Notes: generated by a model from the letters alone, not told the origin. Counted from the first letter of the stretch, positions 1-9,392 are shown. The stretch is DNA of 64,000 nt from Rahnella rivi (GCF_019049655.1 NZ_JAFMOX010000055.1:62001-126000), one strand, 5' to 3'. Made by a program: numbers and translations.

Positions 1-506
1 AAGAGGACGTGCGTAAATCCTTCTCCAACGGCGATGCGGCTTTCGCGCTGAACTGGACCTACATGTACAACATGGCCAACGATCCGAAACAGAGCAAAGT
101 GGCGGGTGACGTCGGTGTGATCCCGGCACCGGGTGAAACCGCAGGCGGCGCGTCCGGCGTTAACGGCTCGATGGGGCTGGGCATTGCCAAAGCCAGTGCG
201 CATCCGGATCAGGCGTGGGAATTCATCAGCTACATGACCTCGCAGCCGGTGCAGAACAAATACGCCAAACTGAGCCTGCCAATCTGGAAATCCTCTTATG
301 ACGATCCGGCAGTGCAAAAAGATCAGGAGCAACTGATTGCGGCGGCGAAAACCTCGCTGAACGTGATGCTGTCGCGCCCGGTCACGGCGGATTACTCCCG
401 TTTATCCAATATCTTGCAGCAAAATATTCAGGCGGTATTGCAGGGCAAAACCCCGGCACAGGACGGTATGGAAGCCGCAACCCAAGCCGCTGATCGTTTA
501 CGTTAA
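1..506 (+). CDS. Sugar ABC transporter substrate-binding protein, C-terminal part
   Basis: This is the 3' part of a periplasmic solute-binding protein; the gene begins before the window. The reading frame is already open at base 3, so the GTG at position 9 is an internal valine, not a start. About 168 residues remain. The segment with GVNGSMGLGIAKAS and then AWEFISYMTS is typical of the C-terminal lobe of family 1 (MalE/UgpB-like) binding proteins. Two permeases, a sugar kinase and an ATPase follow on the same strand, so it should deliver a carbohydrate to that transporter. The ligand cannot be read from the sequence. Confidence 0.85.
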   Translation, partial: EDVRKSFSNGDAAFALNWTYMYNMANDPKQSKVAGDVGVIPAPGETAGGASGVNGSMGLGIAKASAHPDQAWEFISYMTSQPVQNKYAKLSLPIWKSSYDDPAVQKDQEQLIAAAKTSLNVMLSRPVTADYSRLSNILQQNIQAVLQGKTPAQDGMEAATQAADRLR

Positions 507-567
507 TTTCGCGACCAACACCAAAAATACCCGCCATAGCCTGACTATGGCGGGACGGGAAAACTGA

Positions 568-1470
568 ATGCTGACATTACCGCAACGTGAGAAACGTCAG
601 GCCTGGTTGCTGCTCGCGCCCATGCTTTTGATGATGTTCTTACTCACCGCCTGGCCGCTTGTCCGTACGTTGTGGCTGAGTTTTACCGATGCCGGTCTGA
701 TTGGCGACGGCTCTGCGCCCAACTGGGTGGGCAGCGAGAACTTTTTGTATGCGCTGACCGACCCTGATTTTCGCGCCGCACTCTGGCGCACGCTGTATTT
801 CACCGTGGTGTCGGTGGTGATTGAAGGCATCATCGGCGTACTGGTGGCGCTGTTGCTGAACCAGCCATTTTGGGGACGCAGCGCCCTGCGCGTGCTGGTG
901 ATTTTGCCCTGGGCACTGCCGACCATCGTCAACGCCACCCTGTGGCGGCTGAATTTCAATCCGGATTACGGCAGCATCAACGCCCTGCTTTCCCAGCTCG
1001 GGCTGATTGATACCTACCGCAGCTGGCTGGGCGATCCCTCTTCGGCGATCAATGCGGTGATGTTTGCGGATATCTGGAAAAACTACCCGCTGATCACCCT
1101 GCTGGTGCTGGCGGCGTTACAGACCATTCCGGAAGATTTGTTCGAAGCCGCACGGCTCGACGGCGCATCGGCTTTCCGCCGTTTTCGCAAAATCACTTTA
1201 CCAGCGATTGCCGCACCGCTGGCCGTGGCGCTGATCCTGCGCACCATTGATGCCTTTAAAGTCTTCGACATCATTTATGTCATGACCCGGGGCGGCCCGC
1301 TCGACAGCACCAAAACCGTCAGCTTCTTTGTCTATCAGGAATCGTTCAGTTATCTGCGCGCTGGCAGCGGTGCCGCCTACGCGATACTGATGACCTTAAT
1401 CTGCGCCCTGCTGATCACGATTTACATGGTGATGTTGCTGCGCCAGCGCCGTTCAGGGAGCACAGAATGA
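568..1470 (+). CDS. Sugar ABC transporter permease, MalF/UgpA type
   Basis: Inner-membrane permease of 300 residues with about six hydrophobic segments. The cytoplasmic EAA loop is visible as EAARLDGASAFRRFRKITLP at about residues 193-212; it contacts the ATPase. It begins 61 bases after the binding protein stop and its last bases overlap the next permease start (ATGA). With the next gene it would form the heterodimeric channel of a carbohydrate importer whose ATPase is at 3287. The family call is secure and the substrate unknown. Confidence 0.9.
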   Translation: MLTLPQREKRQAWLLLAPMLLMMFLLTAWPLVRTLWLSFTDAGLIGDGSAPNWVGSENFLYALTDPDFRAALWRTLYFTVVSVVIEGIIGVLVALLLNQPFWGRSALRVLVILPWALPTIVNATLWRLNFNPDYGSINALLSQLGLIDTYRSWLGDPSSAINAVMFADIWKNYPLITLLVLAALQTIPEDLFEAARLDGASAFRRFRKITLPAIAAPLAVALILRTIDAFKVFDIIYVMTRGGPLDSTKTVSFFVYQESFSYLRAGSGAAYAILMTLICALLITIYMVMLLRQRRSGSTE

Positions 1471-2306
1471 AACAGAAAATCCGGCTCGTTTTACGCTATT
1501 TCGCCGCACTGGTGCTGGCCGTGTCGATTCTTGCCCCCCTGCTGTGGATGTTCCTGATGAGCGTCAGCTCGGCGGAAGATCTGACCCGCATTCCGCTGGA
1601 ATGGCTGCCGCGCCACTGGGATTTCAGCCGTTATGCCAGCCTGCTGACCTTACAGGCCGGCACGCCGGGCGCGCTGTTCCTGCATGCGCTCGGTAACAGT
1701 TTGCTGGTGGCCTGCGGAGCCACACTGGTTTCGCTGCTGCTGGCGATCCCGGCCGCTTACAGCTTCTCACGCTATCCGGGCCGTGACGGCTGGCTGTTCG
1801 GCAGCCTGGCAATTTACATGGTGCCACCGGTGGCGTTCGTTCTGCCGCTGTACTTCATCCTGCAACAGCTGACGCTGCTCAATACCCACCTCGGGCTGAT
1901 TCTGGTGTATTGCTCGATGATCCTGCCGTTCCTGACCTGGATGCTGAAAAACCAGTTCGACGCGCTGCCGGTGGATATCGAACAGGCTTCCCGCCTCGAC
2001 GGGCTGCGCTACTGGCAGGTTTTGCTGCGCATCACCCTGCCGCTGGCAAAACCGGCGCTCGGCGCGTCAGCCATGTTTGGCTGGCTGCTGGCCTGGGATG
2101 AATTTTTCTACGCCCTGCTGTTTACCAACAATATCGACGCCCAGACGCTGCCGGTCACCATTGCCGGGTTCACCGCCGGGCGCGCCACCGATGACGGGCT
2201 GATCGCCGCCGTTGGCATTCTTGCGGCCATTCCGCCGCTCTTTATTGCGCTTTGGCTGCAAAAAACCATGGTCAGCGGGTTAACCGCCGGCGGCAGCAAA
2301 GGCTGA
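1467..2306 (+). CDS. Sugar ABC transporter permease, MalG/UgpE type
   Basis: Second permease of the importer, 279 residues, with a single N-terminal membrane helix followed by a core of about five helices. The EAA-type loop reads EQASRLDGLRYWQVLLRITLP. Its start overlaps the stop of the upstream permease by four bases, implying translational coupling. The kinase gene starts two bases after its stop. It pairs with the upstream permease; the substrate is not determined. Confidence 0.9.
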   Translation: MKQKIRLVLRYFAALVLAVSILAPLLWMFLMSVSSAEDLTRIPLEWLPRHWDFSRYASLLTLQAGTPGALFLHALGNSLLVACGATLVSLLLAIPAAYSFSRYPGRDGWLFGSLAIYMVPPVAFVLPLYFILQQLTLLNTHLGLILVYCSMILPFLTWMLKNQFDALPVDIEQASRLDGLRYWQVLLRITLPLAKPALGASAMFGWLLAWDEFFYALLFTNNIDAQTLPVTIAGFTAGRATDDGLIAAVGILAAIPPLFIALWLQKTMVSGLTAGGSKG

Positions 2307-2308
2307 TT

Positions 2309-3286
2309 ATGAACACCAGGGAATTCTCATCAATGACAACCAGACCGCAGACCCGCGCCACGCTGTATGTGGCGGGCAACATCAACGTGGATTTGATCAT
2401 GAGCACGCTGCACGCATGGCCGAAAAAAGGCACCGAAGCGATGCTCGAAAGCAGTTCATTGCGCCCCGGCGGTTCTGCCGGAAACTGCGCGCTGGCGCTC
2501 TCCGCCCTCGGATCCCCTTTCCGGCTGGTGGCCAATCAGGGCAACGACCAGTTCAGCGGCTGGCTGGCGGGCATGTTTCCAGAGAGCGCCCCGGGCTGGC
2601 CTACCTGCGACTGCGAAACCTCGCTGACGTTTGGCGTTACGCACCCTGATCACGAAAGAACCTTTTTCAGCAATCAGGGGCACATCGTTCGCCTTTCCAT
2701 GCAGGACGTGCTGGCGCAAATCCCTGAAACGGCGCAGGCCGGTGACTGGGTATTGCTGTGCGGCACCTGGCTGTGTACGGCGCTTTATGCTGACTATCCG
2801 CAACTGCTGGTCGTGCTGAAGCAGCGCGGTTATCAGGTGGCAGTGGACAGCGGCTGGCCGCCGGAAGACTGGAGCGATGCGCTGCGTGACCAGGCATCAA
2901 CATGGCTGCCGTATTGCGACGCCCTGCTGCTTAATGAAGTGGAAACCCTCGGGCTGGCGGATGCGGCCACGCTGGATATCGCCGCGCTGACGCTGCTTGC
3001 GCAGATGGCGGAAAACGCCTTCTGCGTGGCGAAATGCGGCCCGGATGGCGCGCGGCTGTGGTCGAAAAGCCTGACGCTGCATCAGCACGCGGAACCGGTC
3101 GATGTGGTCGATACCATCGGTGCCGGAGACAGTTTTAACGCCGGATTTTTATCCGCGCTGATTTATGGCCTGCCGCCTGCCACGGCGCTGCAATGGGGTG
3201 TCCGCGTCGCCGGTTTTGCGATTGGCAGTTCCCCGCGCCGTTATCCTGACTGGCAATCGCTTTTTGGCCTTGTGGAGAAAATCTAA
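2309..3286 (+). CDS. PfkB-family carbohydrate kinase
   Basis: Ribokinase/PfkB-fold sugar kinase of 325 residues from the chosen start. The N-terminal GNINVDLIM and the glycine pair in RPGGSAGN form the sugar site, and DTIGAGDSFNAGF (about residues 268-280) is the ATP/anion-hole signature with the catalytic aspartate near 274. The frame is open upstream to 2252, but ATG 2309 has AAAGG about 7 bases upstream and directly follows the permease stop; ATG 2333 is an alternative. It lies inside an ABC importer operon, so it probably phosphorylates the imported sugar or its product. A placement between permease and ATPase genes suggests a dedicated role. The exact sugar is unknown. Confidence 0.85.
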   Translation: MNTREFSSMTTRPQTRATLYVAGNINVDLIMSTLHAWPKKGTEAMLESSSLRPGGSAGNCALALSALGSPFRLVANQGNDQFSGWLAGMFPESAPGWPTCDCETSLTFGVTHPDHERTFFSNQGHIVRLSMQDVLAQIPETAQAGDWVLLCGTWLCTALYADYPQLLVVLKQRGYQVAVDSGWPPEDWSDALRDQASTWLPYCDALLLNEVETLGLADAATLDIAALTLLAQMAENAFCVAKCGPDGARLWSKSLTLHQHAEPVDVVDTIGAGDSFNAGFLSALIYGLPPATALQWGVRVAGFAIGSSPRRYPDWQSLFGLVEKI

Positions 3287-4375
3287 ATGGCTCTGGTAGA
3301 ACTGGTAAAAGTCGCCAAACATTATGGCAAAGTGCAGGTGTTGAAACCGCTGGATCTGACCATCCCTGACGGCAGTTTCACCGTGCTGGTTGGCCCGTCG
3401 GGCTGCGGAAAATCCACCCTGCTGCGCCTGCTGGCCGGGCTGGAATCGCTGTCTGACGGCGACATTCTGCTCGATAAACAGCAAATCAATAATTTCGACC
3501 CGGCCGACCGGGATATCGCCATGGTATTCCAGAGTTACGCGCTGTATCCGCACCTGACGGTGGCCGAAAATATGGCGTTCCACATGCAGGTTAAAAAAGT
3601 GCCGAAAGCCGAGCAGCAGGCCAAAGTGCAACAGGCTGCCAAAGTCCTGGGGATTGATCACCTGCTCAAACGTCTGCCGAAAGATTTGTCCGGCGGCCAG
3701 CGCCAGCGTGTCGCCATGGGCCGGGCGCTGGTGCGAAATCCGAAAGTGTTCCTGTTCGATGAACCCCTGTCTAACCTTGACGCCCAGCTGCGCATGGAAC
3801 TGCGTGCTGAGATCAAATCGCTGCATCAGCAGTTTCGCACCACCACCGTGTACGTCACGCACGATCAGGTCGAGGCCATGACGCTGGCCGATAATATCGT
3901 GGTGATGAAAGACGGTTTTATCGTGCAACAGGGTGACCCGCTGTCGATTTACGACAAACCGGTTAACACCTTTGTGGCGCGGTTTATCGGCTCGCCGCCC
4001 ATGAACCTGCTCAGCGGTGTCTTCCGCAATATTGACGGACAGCCGGGCGTGGCCTGCGATCAACTGTGGTTCGCCCTGCCGGAGAAATGGGCATTGCAGG
4101 CGCGGCACGCCGAGGGAAAACCGGTCACTCTGGGGCTGCGTCCGCACGACTTAAAACCTGTTCCGGTAAGCACGCAGCCTGCCGCCACATTGCGCTTGCT
4201 GGAAGTCACCGGCGAAAGCAGCCTGCTGCACATCGACTGGAGTGGATTCCCGCTGCACGTGCAGTTTGCCGGACGTGCCCGCGTCAGCGCCGACCAGCCG
4301 TTGTATCTCGAGGCCAACAGCGAAGCGATTCATTTGTTTGATGTGACAACGGGAGAACGACTGGCGGAGGAATAA
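3287..4375 (+). CDS. ABC transporter ATP-binding protein, MalK/UgpC type
   Basis: Cytoplasmic ATPase of 362 residues that energises the upstream sugar permeases. Walker A GPSGCGKST at 36-44, Q-loop Q82, signature LSGGQ at 134-138 and Walker B FLFDEP at about 155-160 are all intact. The C-terminal third is the extra regulatory domain of the MalK/UgpC subfamily. The ATG follows the kinase stop with no gap, and the SD-like GGAG lies in the end of the kinase gene. A strong hairpin follows its stop, so this is probably the last gene of the operon. Confidence 0.93.
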   Translation: MALVELVKVAKHYGKVQVLKPLDLTIPDGSFTVLVGPSGCGKSTLLRLLAGLESLSDGDILLDKQQINNFDPADRDIAMVFQSYALYPHLTVAENMAFHMQVKKVPKAEQQAKVQQAAKVLGIDHLLKRLPKDLSGGQRQRVAMGRALVRNPKVFLFDEPLSNLDAQLRMELRAEIKSLHQQFRTTTVYVTHDQVEAMTLADNIVVMKDGFIVQQGDPLSIYDKPVNTFVARFIGSPPMNLLSGVFRNIDGQPGVACDQLWFALPEKWALQARHAEGKPVTLGLRPHDLKPVPVSTQPAATLRLLEVTGESSLLHIDWSGFPLHVQFAGRARVSADQPLYLEANSEAIHLFDVTTGERLAEE

Positions 4376-4381
4376 AAGGTC

Positions 4382-4407
4382 AAGACCCCGACAAAACGGG
4401 GTCTTTA
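4382..4407 (+). terminator. Rho-independent terminator after the sugar ABC operon
   Basis: Perfect 8-bp stem AAGACCCC / GGGGTCTT around a short loop, followed by TTTATT. It lies 6 bases after the ATPase stop and before the convergent lipoprotein gene, so it may also slow transcription from the other side. Confidence 0.8.
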
Positions 4408-4432
4408 TTCGTGCGATAACGGTAAAATTTGA

Positions 4433-5452
4433 TTATTGCAGAAGGTTAAAACTCGCGACCATTTCATTATTCGCTTTCATCGCATGATTAAAGGTTCCTT
4501 CAACCATCGCTGATGATTTCTGGTCAGTGAGCTTTGCCTTTTCCGCTTCGGTGAATGGCTGGTTATCCCGCACATGATTAATTCGCTGTTGCGCGGCCAG
4601 CACATATTCTTCAATATTTTTAATCAGCTTGCTGTAGTCCTGCGGTTTTTCCCCGGTGTTGGCGGAAGGCTGCTTCATCACGTCAAGAGAGGCCTGTATT
4701 TCGCTCACAATACGCGTGGCAGATTCGGCTGAAAATTTATCCTGCACCAGTATCGCATTCAGCTTTTTAGCATTTATCACGATGGACAAAGCATGATAGC
4801 GGGCATTTTTACCCTCCGATTGTTCGATTTCCTGCAAACGGGCGAGTTGTTGTGCATCGTTAGCAGTATCAATTGCGCTTCTGAATGCCACAGAGTCTGA
4901 ATTATATGATTTTAGTTTATTCATAAATTCAGCGTGTGAAGTTTTTCCTTTCAGGAAGGTATCTTTCTTATAATCCTCTTGCTGATAATATTGACTCAGA
5001 GAATTCATCACCTCACTCAAACTGTTTGCTGACTTTATGAAATTAAGCGCCGCACGATCCAGTTCTGGAATACCCGGTTGCCGTTCAGCTGCCAGTGGCA
5101 TTTTATTATTACAAAACTCTAATAATTTGCTATTAACAGGACTCATTCCCGACACTTCAGTTTCATTCCCTGCTGGCCCCTGATCAATATCTTTTACCCA
5201 GCTTGAATATTGGTTAAAGGAATGATTAATTCCTGCATCCAGCAGGCTGTAGCATTTAATGTAGACCTGCATTTTTGCGGCAACCACTGCCGCTGAGGCT
5301 TTCCGGGCAGCCTGTGTAGGGGATTTTTCAGCTGTATCAGCCACTTTGGCAGCCACATAAGCAGGCTTAGCCTCAGCCTTTTTATCATCACAACCTGATA
5401 ACGCAACCAGAATTGATGAAAAGAGCACTGCGTATATAAATTTATTATTCAT
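4433..5452 (-). CDS. DUF3829 (YiiG-like) lipoprotein
   Basis: Predicted lipoprotein of 339 residues. The N-terminus MNNKFIYAVLFSSILVALSGC has a lipobox (LSGC), with Cys at residue 21 followed by DD, a pair often associated with inner-membrane retention. The remainder is helical and polar, with a YVKCYS-like start (YIKCYSLLDAGIN) typical of the DUF3829/YiiG family, whose function is not known. The gene is visibly richer in A and T than its neighbours, which hints at separate acquisition. No operon partner is seen. Confidence 0.75.
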   Translation of the reverse strand: MNNKFIYAVLFSSILVALSGCDDKKAEAKPAYVAAKVADTAEKSPTQAARKASAAVVAAKMQVYIKCYSLLDAGINHSFNQYSSWVKDIDQGPAGNETEVSGMSPVNSKLLEFCNNKMPLAAERQPGIPELDRAALNFIKSANSLSEVMNSLSQYYQQEDYKKDTFLKGKTSHAEFMNKLKSYNSDSVAFRSAIDTANDAQQLARLQEIEQSEGKNARYHALSIVINAKKLNAILVQDKFSAESATRIVSEIQASLDVMKQPSANTGEKPQDYSKLIKNIEEYVLAAQQRINHVRDNQPFTEAEKAKLTDQKSSAMVEGTFNHAMKANNEMVASFNLLQ

Positions 5453-5814
5453 AATGAGATTAACTTCATTCCTGTGAGGTAAAAATATCGAATGAACAAA
5501 TAACTATCGATAGGACATATAAAATATGAATATCATAATAATTCAACACACTGATGAATCATTGCCATTATTAATAAACAGGCCGGGCATTATGTTCCAC
5601 CTGAACAATGATGACTATTTAAATGTGCGAAATGATATTGCCAGCACGTATTTACGCCTCGCGTATTAACCCTGCGCGACATAACAGAGGTAAAAAAACG
5701 CGTTAGCGTTAAAGGAATGATTAACAGATAACCTTTCCTGTTCTCTACCGTTGACGTCGCACCCCGATGCGCTATGCTCAGACATTGCCTGTTTCATTAG
5801 CGCGCTTACCTTCT
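5453..5814. other. AT-rich divergent intergenic region
   Basis: About 360 bases between the DUF3829 lipoprotein start and the MFS start. The lipoprotein SD (rc AGGAATG) lies at the left edge. A 47-codon open frame (ATG 5526, stop 5667-5669) is present with a weak AGGA upstream; no family is recognised. A small inverted repeat AACGC-GTTA-GCGTT lies at 5697-5710. No RNA gene or mobile element is seen. Confidence 0.5.
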
Positions 5815-7260
5815 ATGAGCTTCTTCTCAAACAAAAAATTCTCGCTGCCGCCCGGTTCTGCCTTGCCATTACTGGTGGCGGGCGCGTTCTTTATGGAAAA
5901 CCTCGATGCCACGGTGATCGTGACCGCGCTGCCGCAGATGGCGAAAGATTTCGGCGTGCATCCGGTGGATATGAATATCGGTGTGTCGGCGTACATTCTG
6001 ACGCTCACGGTATTTATTCCCGCCAGCGGCTGGATTGCAAACCGTTTCGGCACCCGCAACGTCTTCTCGCTGGCGCTGGTGTTGTTCACTCTCGCCTCGG
6101 TGTTATGTTCCGCCAGCACCAGCCTGCCGACGTTTACCGCTGCCCGAATGTTGCAGGGCTTTGCCGGTGCGCTGATGGTGCCGGTCGGGCGGTTGGTGGT
6201 GCTGAAAAACACCCGGAAATCGGATTTGATCCGCGCCATCGCCACCATCACCTGGCCGGGGCTGGTCGCCCCCATTCTCGGACCACCGCTCGGCGGATTT
6301 ATCACCACCTATGCCTCATGGCACTGGATCTTTATCCTCAACGTGCCGCTCGGGTGTATTGCTCTGTGGTTTAGCCGGAAACTGATCCCGCTTATTCCCG
6401 GCGAAAGAGGCGTGCCCTTCGATGTGACCGGATTTGTGCTGACCGGGATTGCCTGCCTCGGGCTGATCTTCGGGCTGGATAAATTCAATGAAGGGCGTAT
6501 CGACTGGAAACCTTTCGCGATGATCGGCGGCGCGCTGTTGGCCGGAGCGCTGGCTATCTGGCATTCACGCCGGGCGGCGCACCCGTTGCTGCCGCTGACG
6601 GCGATGAAAATCAAAAGTTACGCCGTCACTATTTACGGCGGTTCGCTGTTTCGTATCGCCATCGGCGCCCTGCCGTTTCTGCTGCCGCTGATGTTCCAGC
6701 TCGGTTACGGCATGAGTGCTTTTAATGCCGGTTTGCTGGTTCTCGCGGTTTTTGCCGGAAATCTGGCGATGAAGCCTTTTACCTCAGCGATTTTGCACCG
6801 CTTCCGCTTTAAGTCGATTATGCTGGTTAACGGCCTGATCAATTCTGCGACCATTTTTGCCTGTGCGCTGTTAACGCCAAACGTGCCGACGGCGCTGACG
6901 CTGCTGCTGTTATTCGCCAGCGGCATGAGCCGCTCGATGCAGTTCACTGCCCTCAATACGCTGGCCTTTTCGCAGGTGCCTTCTGAACAAATGGGGGGCG
7001 CGAATACGCTGTTTAACACCGCGCAGCAGCTTTCTACCGGGCTGGGTATCGCCATCGGCGCGCTTTCCCTGCGCATCGCCGGACATTTTCTGCCCGCCAG
7101 CGACACGTTGCAGACAGGCACGTTTCACATCGCTTTTATCATCATCGGCCTGTTTTCACTGGCCGGTACGCTCGACAGCCTGACGCTCGACAAAACGGCA
7201 GGCGATGAAATACGACGCAAAAAAGAATCTGTAACCCCACCGGCTGTACCGGAAAAATAA
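5815..7260 (+). CDS. MFS drug:H+ antiporter, DHA2 (EmrB/QacA) type
   Basis: Inner-membrane exporter of about 481 residues with around 14 hydrophobic segments, the length and pattern of DHA2 pumps. The first helix carries ENLDATVIVTALPQMAKDF, the DHA2 motif D1. GPPLGGFI is the motif C region typical of antiporters, and RMLQGFAGALMVPVGR precedes it. The frame is open from 5767, but ATG 5815 (MSFFSNKKF) gives the normal N-terminus; neither start has a strong SD. It stands alone, with no membrane-fusion partner next to it. The substrate is unknown. Confidence 0.85.
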   Translation: MSFFSNKKFSLPPGSALPLLVAGAFFMENLDATVIVTALPQMAKDFGVHPVDMNIGVSAYILTLTVFIPASGWIANRFGTRNVFSLALVLFTLASVLCSASTSLPTFTAARMLQGFAGALMVPVGRLVVLKNTRKSDLIRAIATITWPGLVAPILGPPLGGFITTYASWHWIFILNVPLGCIALWFSRKLIPLIPGERGVPFDVTGFVLTGIACLGLIFGLDKFNEGRIDWKPFAMIGGALLAGALAIWHSRRAAHPLLPLTAMKIKSYAVTIYGGSLFRIAIGALPFLLPLMFQLGYGMSAFNAGLLVLAVFAGNLAMKPFTSAILHRFRFKSIMLVNGLINSATIFACALLTPNVPTALTLLLLFASGMSRSMQFTALNTLAFSQVPSEQMGGANTLFNTAQQLSTGLGIAIGALSLRIAGHFLPASDTLQTGTFHIAFIIIGLFSLAGTLDSLTLDKTAGDEIRRKKESVTPPAVPEK

Positions 7261-7307
7261 TGGCGCAGCCAGACTGAAATTACGTATCCGAAAAATGGAG
7301 TTAAACC

Positions 7308-8363
7308 ATGGAATACCGTCTGTTAGGCCGCTCTGGCCTGAAAGTTTCAGTTTTAAGCCTCGGCACCATGACATTTGGTGGTCAGGGCAAATTCGCAAAA
7401 ACCGGGCAAACCGACGTTGAGGCCGCTCAGCGCCAGATAGGATTATGTCTGGATGCCGGCATCAATCTGTTCGATACCGCCGATGTTTATTCAGGCGGTG
7501 AATCAGAAGTGATCCTCGGTAAGGCGCTCGGCGACAAACGCCATGACGTGCTGGTCGCCAGTAAAGCCCGCTTCCCGATGGGCGAAGGTCCGAACGATCG
7601 CGGTTCGTCACGTCATCACATTCTGCGCGCCTGCGAAGCCAGCCTGAAGCGTCTGAATACGGATTATCTGGATTTGTATCAGTTGCATGAATGGGACGGC
7701 CTGACGCCGCTGGAAGAAACCCTGCGCGCGCTCGACGATCTGGTCAGCAGCGGGAAAGTGCGGTACGTCGGTATCTCTAACTTCTCCGCCTGGCATGTGA
7801 TGAAAACGCTGGGCGTGGCCGATGCCCATCATTATATCCGCCCGGTCAGCCAGCAAATTCATTACACCCTGCAGGCCCGCGAAGCCGAATACGAGTTGCT
7901 GCCCGCCGCACAAGATCAGGGGCTGGGTACGCTGGTCTGGAGCCCGCTGGCAGGCGGCCTGCTCTCCGGTAAATATCGCCGCAATCAGGCCGCGCCGGAA
8001 GGCACCCGCCATCTGGCAGACTGGGGCGAACCGCCGGTGCGTGATGAAAGCGCGCTGTACGACGTGGTCGATGTGCTGGTCAGCATCGCCGAAGCCCGTG
8101 GCGTTTCCGCGGCGCAGATTGCGCTGGCCTGGCTGATTGCCCGCCCGCAGGTGACCTCGGTGATTGTCGGAGCGCGTAATGAATCTCAGTTGCAGGACAA
8201 CCTGCTCGCCGCCGGTTTAACTCTCAATAATGAAGAAATTGAACGACTTAATCAGGTCAGTCAGTTGCCTTTGTTGTATCCTTACTGGCACCAGGCGCAG
8301 ACGGCACCGGATCGTTTGTCCGCCGCGGATTTATCGCTGATTGCGCCCTATCTGAAAAAGTAA
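7308..8363 (+). CDS. Aldo/keto reductase
   Basis: Cytoplasmic NADPH-dependent oxidoreductase of 351 residues with a TIM-barrel AKR fold. The catalytic tetrad is readable as D56, Y61, K86 and H127 (FDTADVY, VASK, YQLHEWD). VGARNESQLQDNL near the C-terminus is the NADP-binding end of the family. Its closest feel is the YajO/Tas group of AKRs; the natural substrate is unknown. It is flanked by the MFS pump and a hairpin before ydfG, so it is probably a single-gene transcript. Confidence 0.88.
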   Translation: MEYRLLGRSGLKVSVLSLGTMTFGGQGKFAKTGQTDVEAAQRQIGLCLDAGINLFDTADVYSGGESEVILGKALGDKRHDVLVASKARFPMGEGPNDRGSSRHHILRACEASLKRLNTDYLDLYQLHEWDGLTPLEETLRALDDLVSSGKVRYVGISNFSAWHVMKTLGVADAHHYIRPVSQQIHYTLQAREAEYELLPAAQDQGLGTLVWSPLAGGLLSGKYRRNQAAPEGTRHLADWGEPPVRDESALYDVVDVLVSIAEARGVSAAQIALAWLIARPQVTSVIVGARNESQLQDNLLAAGLTLNNEEIERLNQVSQLPLLYPYWHQAQTAPDRLSAADLSLIAPYLKK

Positions 8364-8382
8364 CGGCAATAAAATGAAACGT

Positions 8383-8420
8383 AACACGGTCGGCAGAGAG
8401 TGCCGGTCGTGTTATTTTTG
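8383..8420 (+). terminator. Probable terminator between aldo/keto reductase and ydfG
   Basis: Imperfect hairpin with AACACG / CGTGTT and CGGCA / TGCCG arms separated by two mismatches, then ATTTTTG. Confidence 0.55.
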
Positions 8421-8486
8421 TGTTAATACTGTGAAGGTCTTTTTGTGTGCACTGAGCACCTTGCTTAAATATTGAGGATTACCGGG

Positions 8487-9236
8487 ATGATTATTTTTGT
8501 TACCGGCGCCACTGCCGGATTTGGTGCAGAAATCGCACGCAGGTTTGTCAAAGAAGGTCATAAAGTGATTGCATCTGGCCGCCGCAAAGAGCGTCTGGAC
8601 GACCTGAAAGCCGAACTGGGAGACGCGCTGTACGCTGTTGAACTGGATGTCACTAACCGCGCATCCATTCAGGATGCCATCGACAGCCTGCCTGCTGACT
8701 GGCGCAACATCGACGTGCTGGTCAATAACGCCGGTCTGGCGCTTGGTCTGGAAAAAGCGGATAAAGCGTCGCTGGAAGACTGGGACAAAATGATCGACAC
8801 CAACACCAAAGGGCTGGTGTACATGACCCGCGCCGTCTTGCCGGGCATGGTTGAACGCAATACCGGGCATGTGATCAACATCGGTTCCACTGCCGGTAAC
8901 TGGCCGTATGCCGGGGGTAACGTCTACGGCGCGACCAAAGCGTTTGTGCGTCAGTTCAGCCTGAACCTGCGCACCGATCTGCACGGCACTCACGTTCGCG
9001 TCACCAACATCGAACCGGGCCTGTGCGGCGGTACGGAATTCTCAAACATCCGCTTTAAGGGTGACGATGAGAAAGCCAGCAAAACCTACGACAACACCAA
9101 CCCGCTGACCGCCACTGACGTTGCCGAATCTGTTTTCTGGGTGTCCACGCTCCCTGCGCACGTCAACATCAACAGCATCGAAATGATGCCAGTCAGCCAG
9201 TCTCTCGCCGGATTGCAGGTCCATCGCGAAGAGTGA
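8487..9236 (+). CDS. ydfG: NADP-dependent 3-hydroxy acid dehydrogenase YdfG
   Basis: Short-chain dehydrogenase of 249 residues, very close to E. coli YdfG, which oxidises L-allo-threonine and 3-hydroxy acids and reduces malonic semialdehyde. It shows the cofactor motif GATAGFG (7-13), NNAG at 80-83, and catalytic S134, Y147 and K151 (YGATK). RR at 32-33 after beta 2 fits NADP preference. The frame opens at a TTG (8472), but ATG 8487 with GAGG upstream gives the family N-terminus MIIFVTGATAGFG. A terminator follows. Core enterobacterial gene. Confidence 0.95.
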   Translation: MIIFVTGATAGFGAEIARRFVKEGHKVIASGRRKERLDDLKAELGDALYAVELDVTNRASIQDAIDSLPADWRNIDVLVNNAGLALGLEKADKASLEDWDKMIDTNTKGLVYMTRAVLPGMVERNTGHVINIGSTAGNWPYAGGNVYGATKAFVRQFSLNLRTDLHGTHVRVTNIEPGLCGGTEFSNIRFKGDDEKASKTYDNTNPLTATDVAESVFWVSTLPAHVNINSIEMMPVSQSLAGLQVHREE

Positions 9237-9267
9237 TCTTGCTTCCTGAACCTGATGAAAAATAATG

Positions 9268-9292
9268 AAAAGCAGCTCAGGCTGCTTTTTTT
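9268..9292 (+). terminator. Rho-independent terminator after ydfG
   Basis: Stem AAAAGCAGC / GCTGCTTTT with a 4-base loop, followed by a T run. Confidence 0.85.
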
Positions 9293-9392
9293 ATTGGTTT
9301 ATTTTGATGAAAAGCGGCATTTTGCACCTGAATAGTGCTGGTTGTATTTCGCACAAAGAGTTATGATCACCTCACAACATACAGGTTCTACT

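Noticed and set aside
3149..4147. 332-codon open frame antisense to the kinase/ATPase genes
   Set aside because: Overlaps two certain genes and has low-complexity His/Arg/Gln composition.
9342..9392. Longer start for the TumE-like protein
   Set aside because: The added residues do not match the family and ATG 9393 has the better SD spacing.
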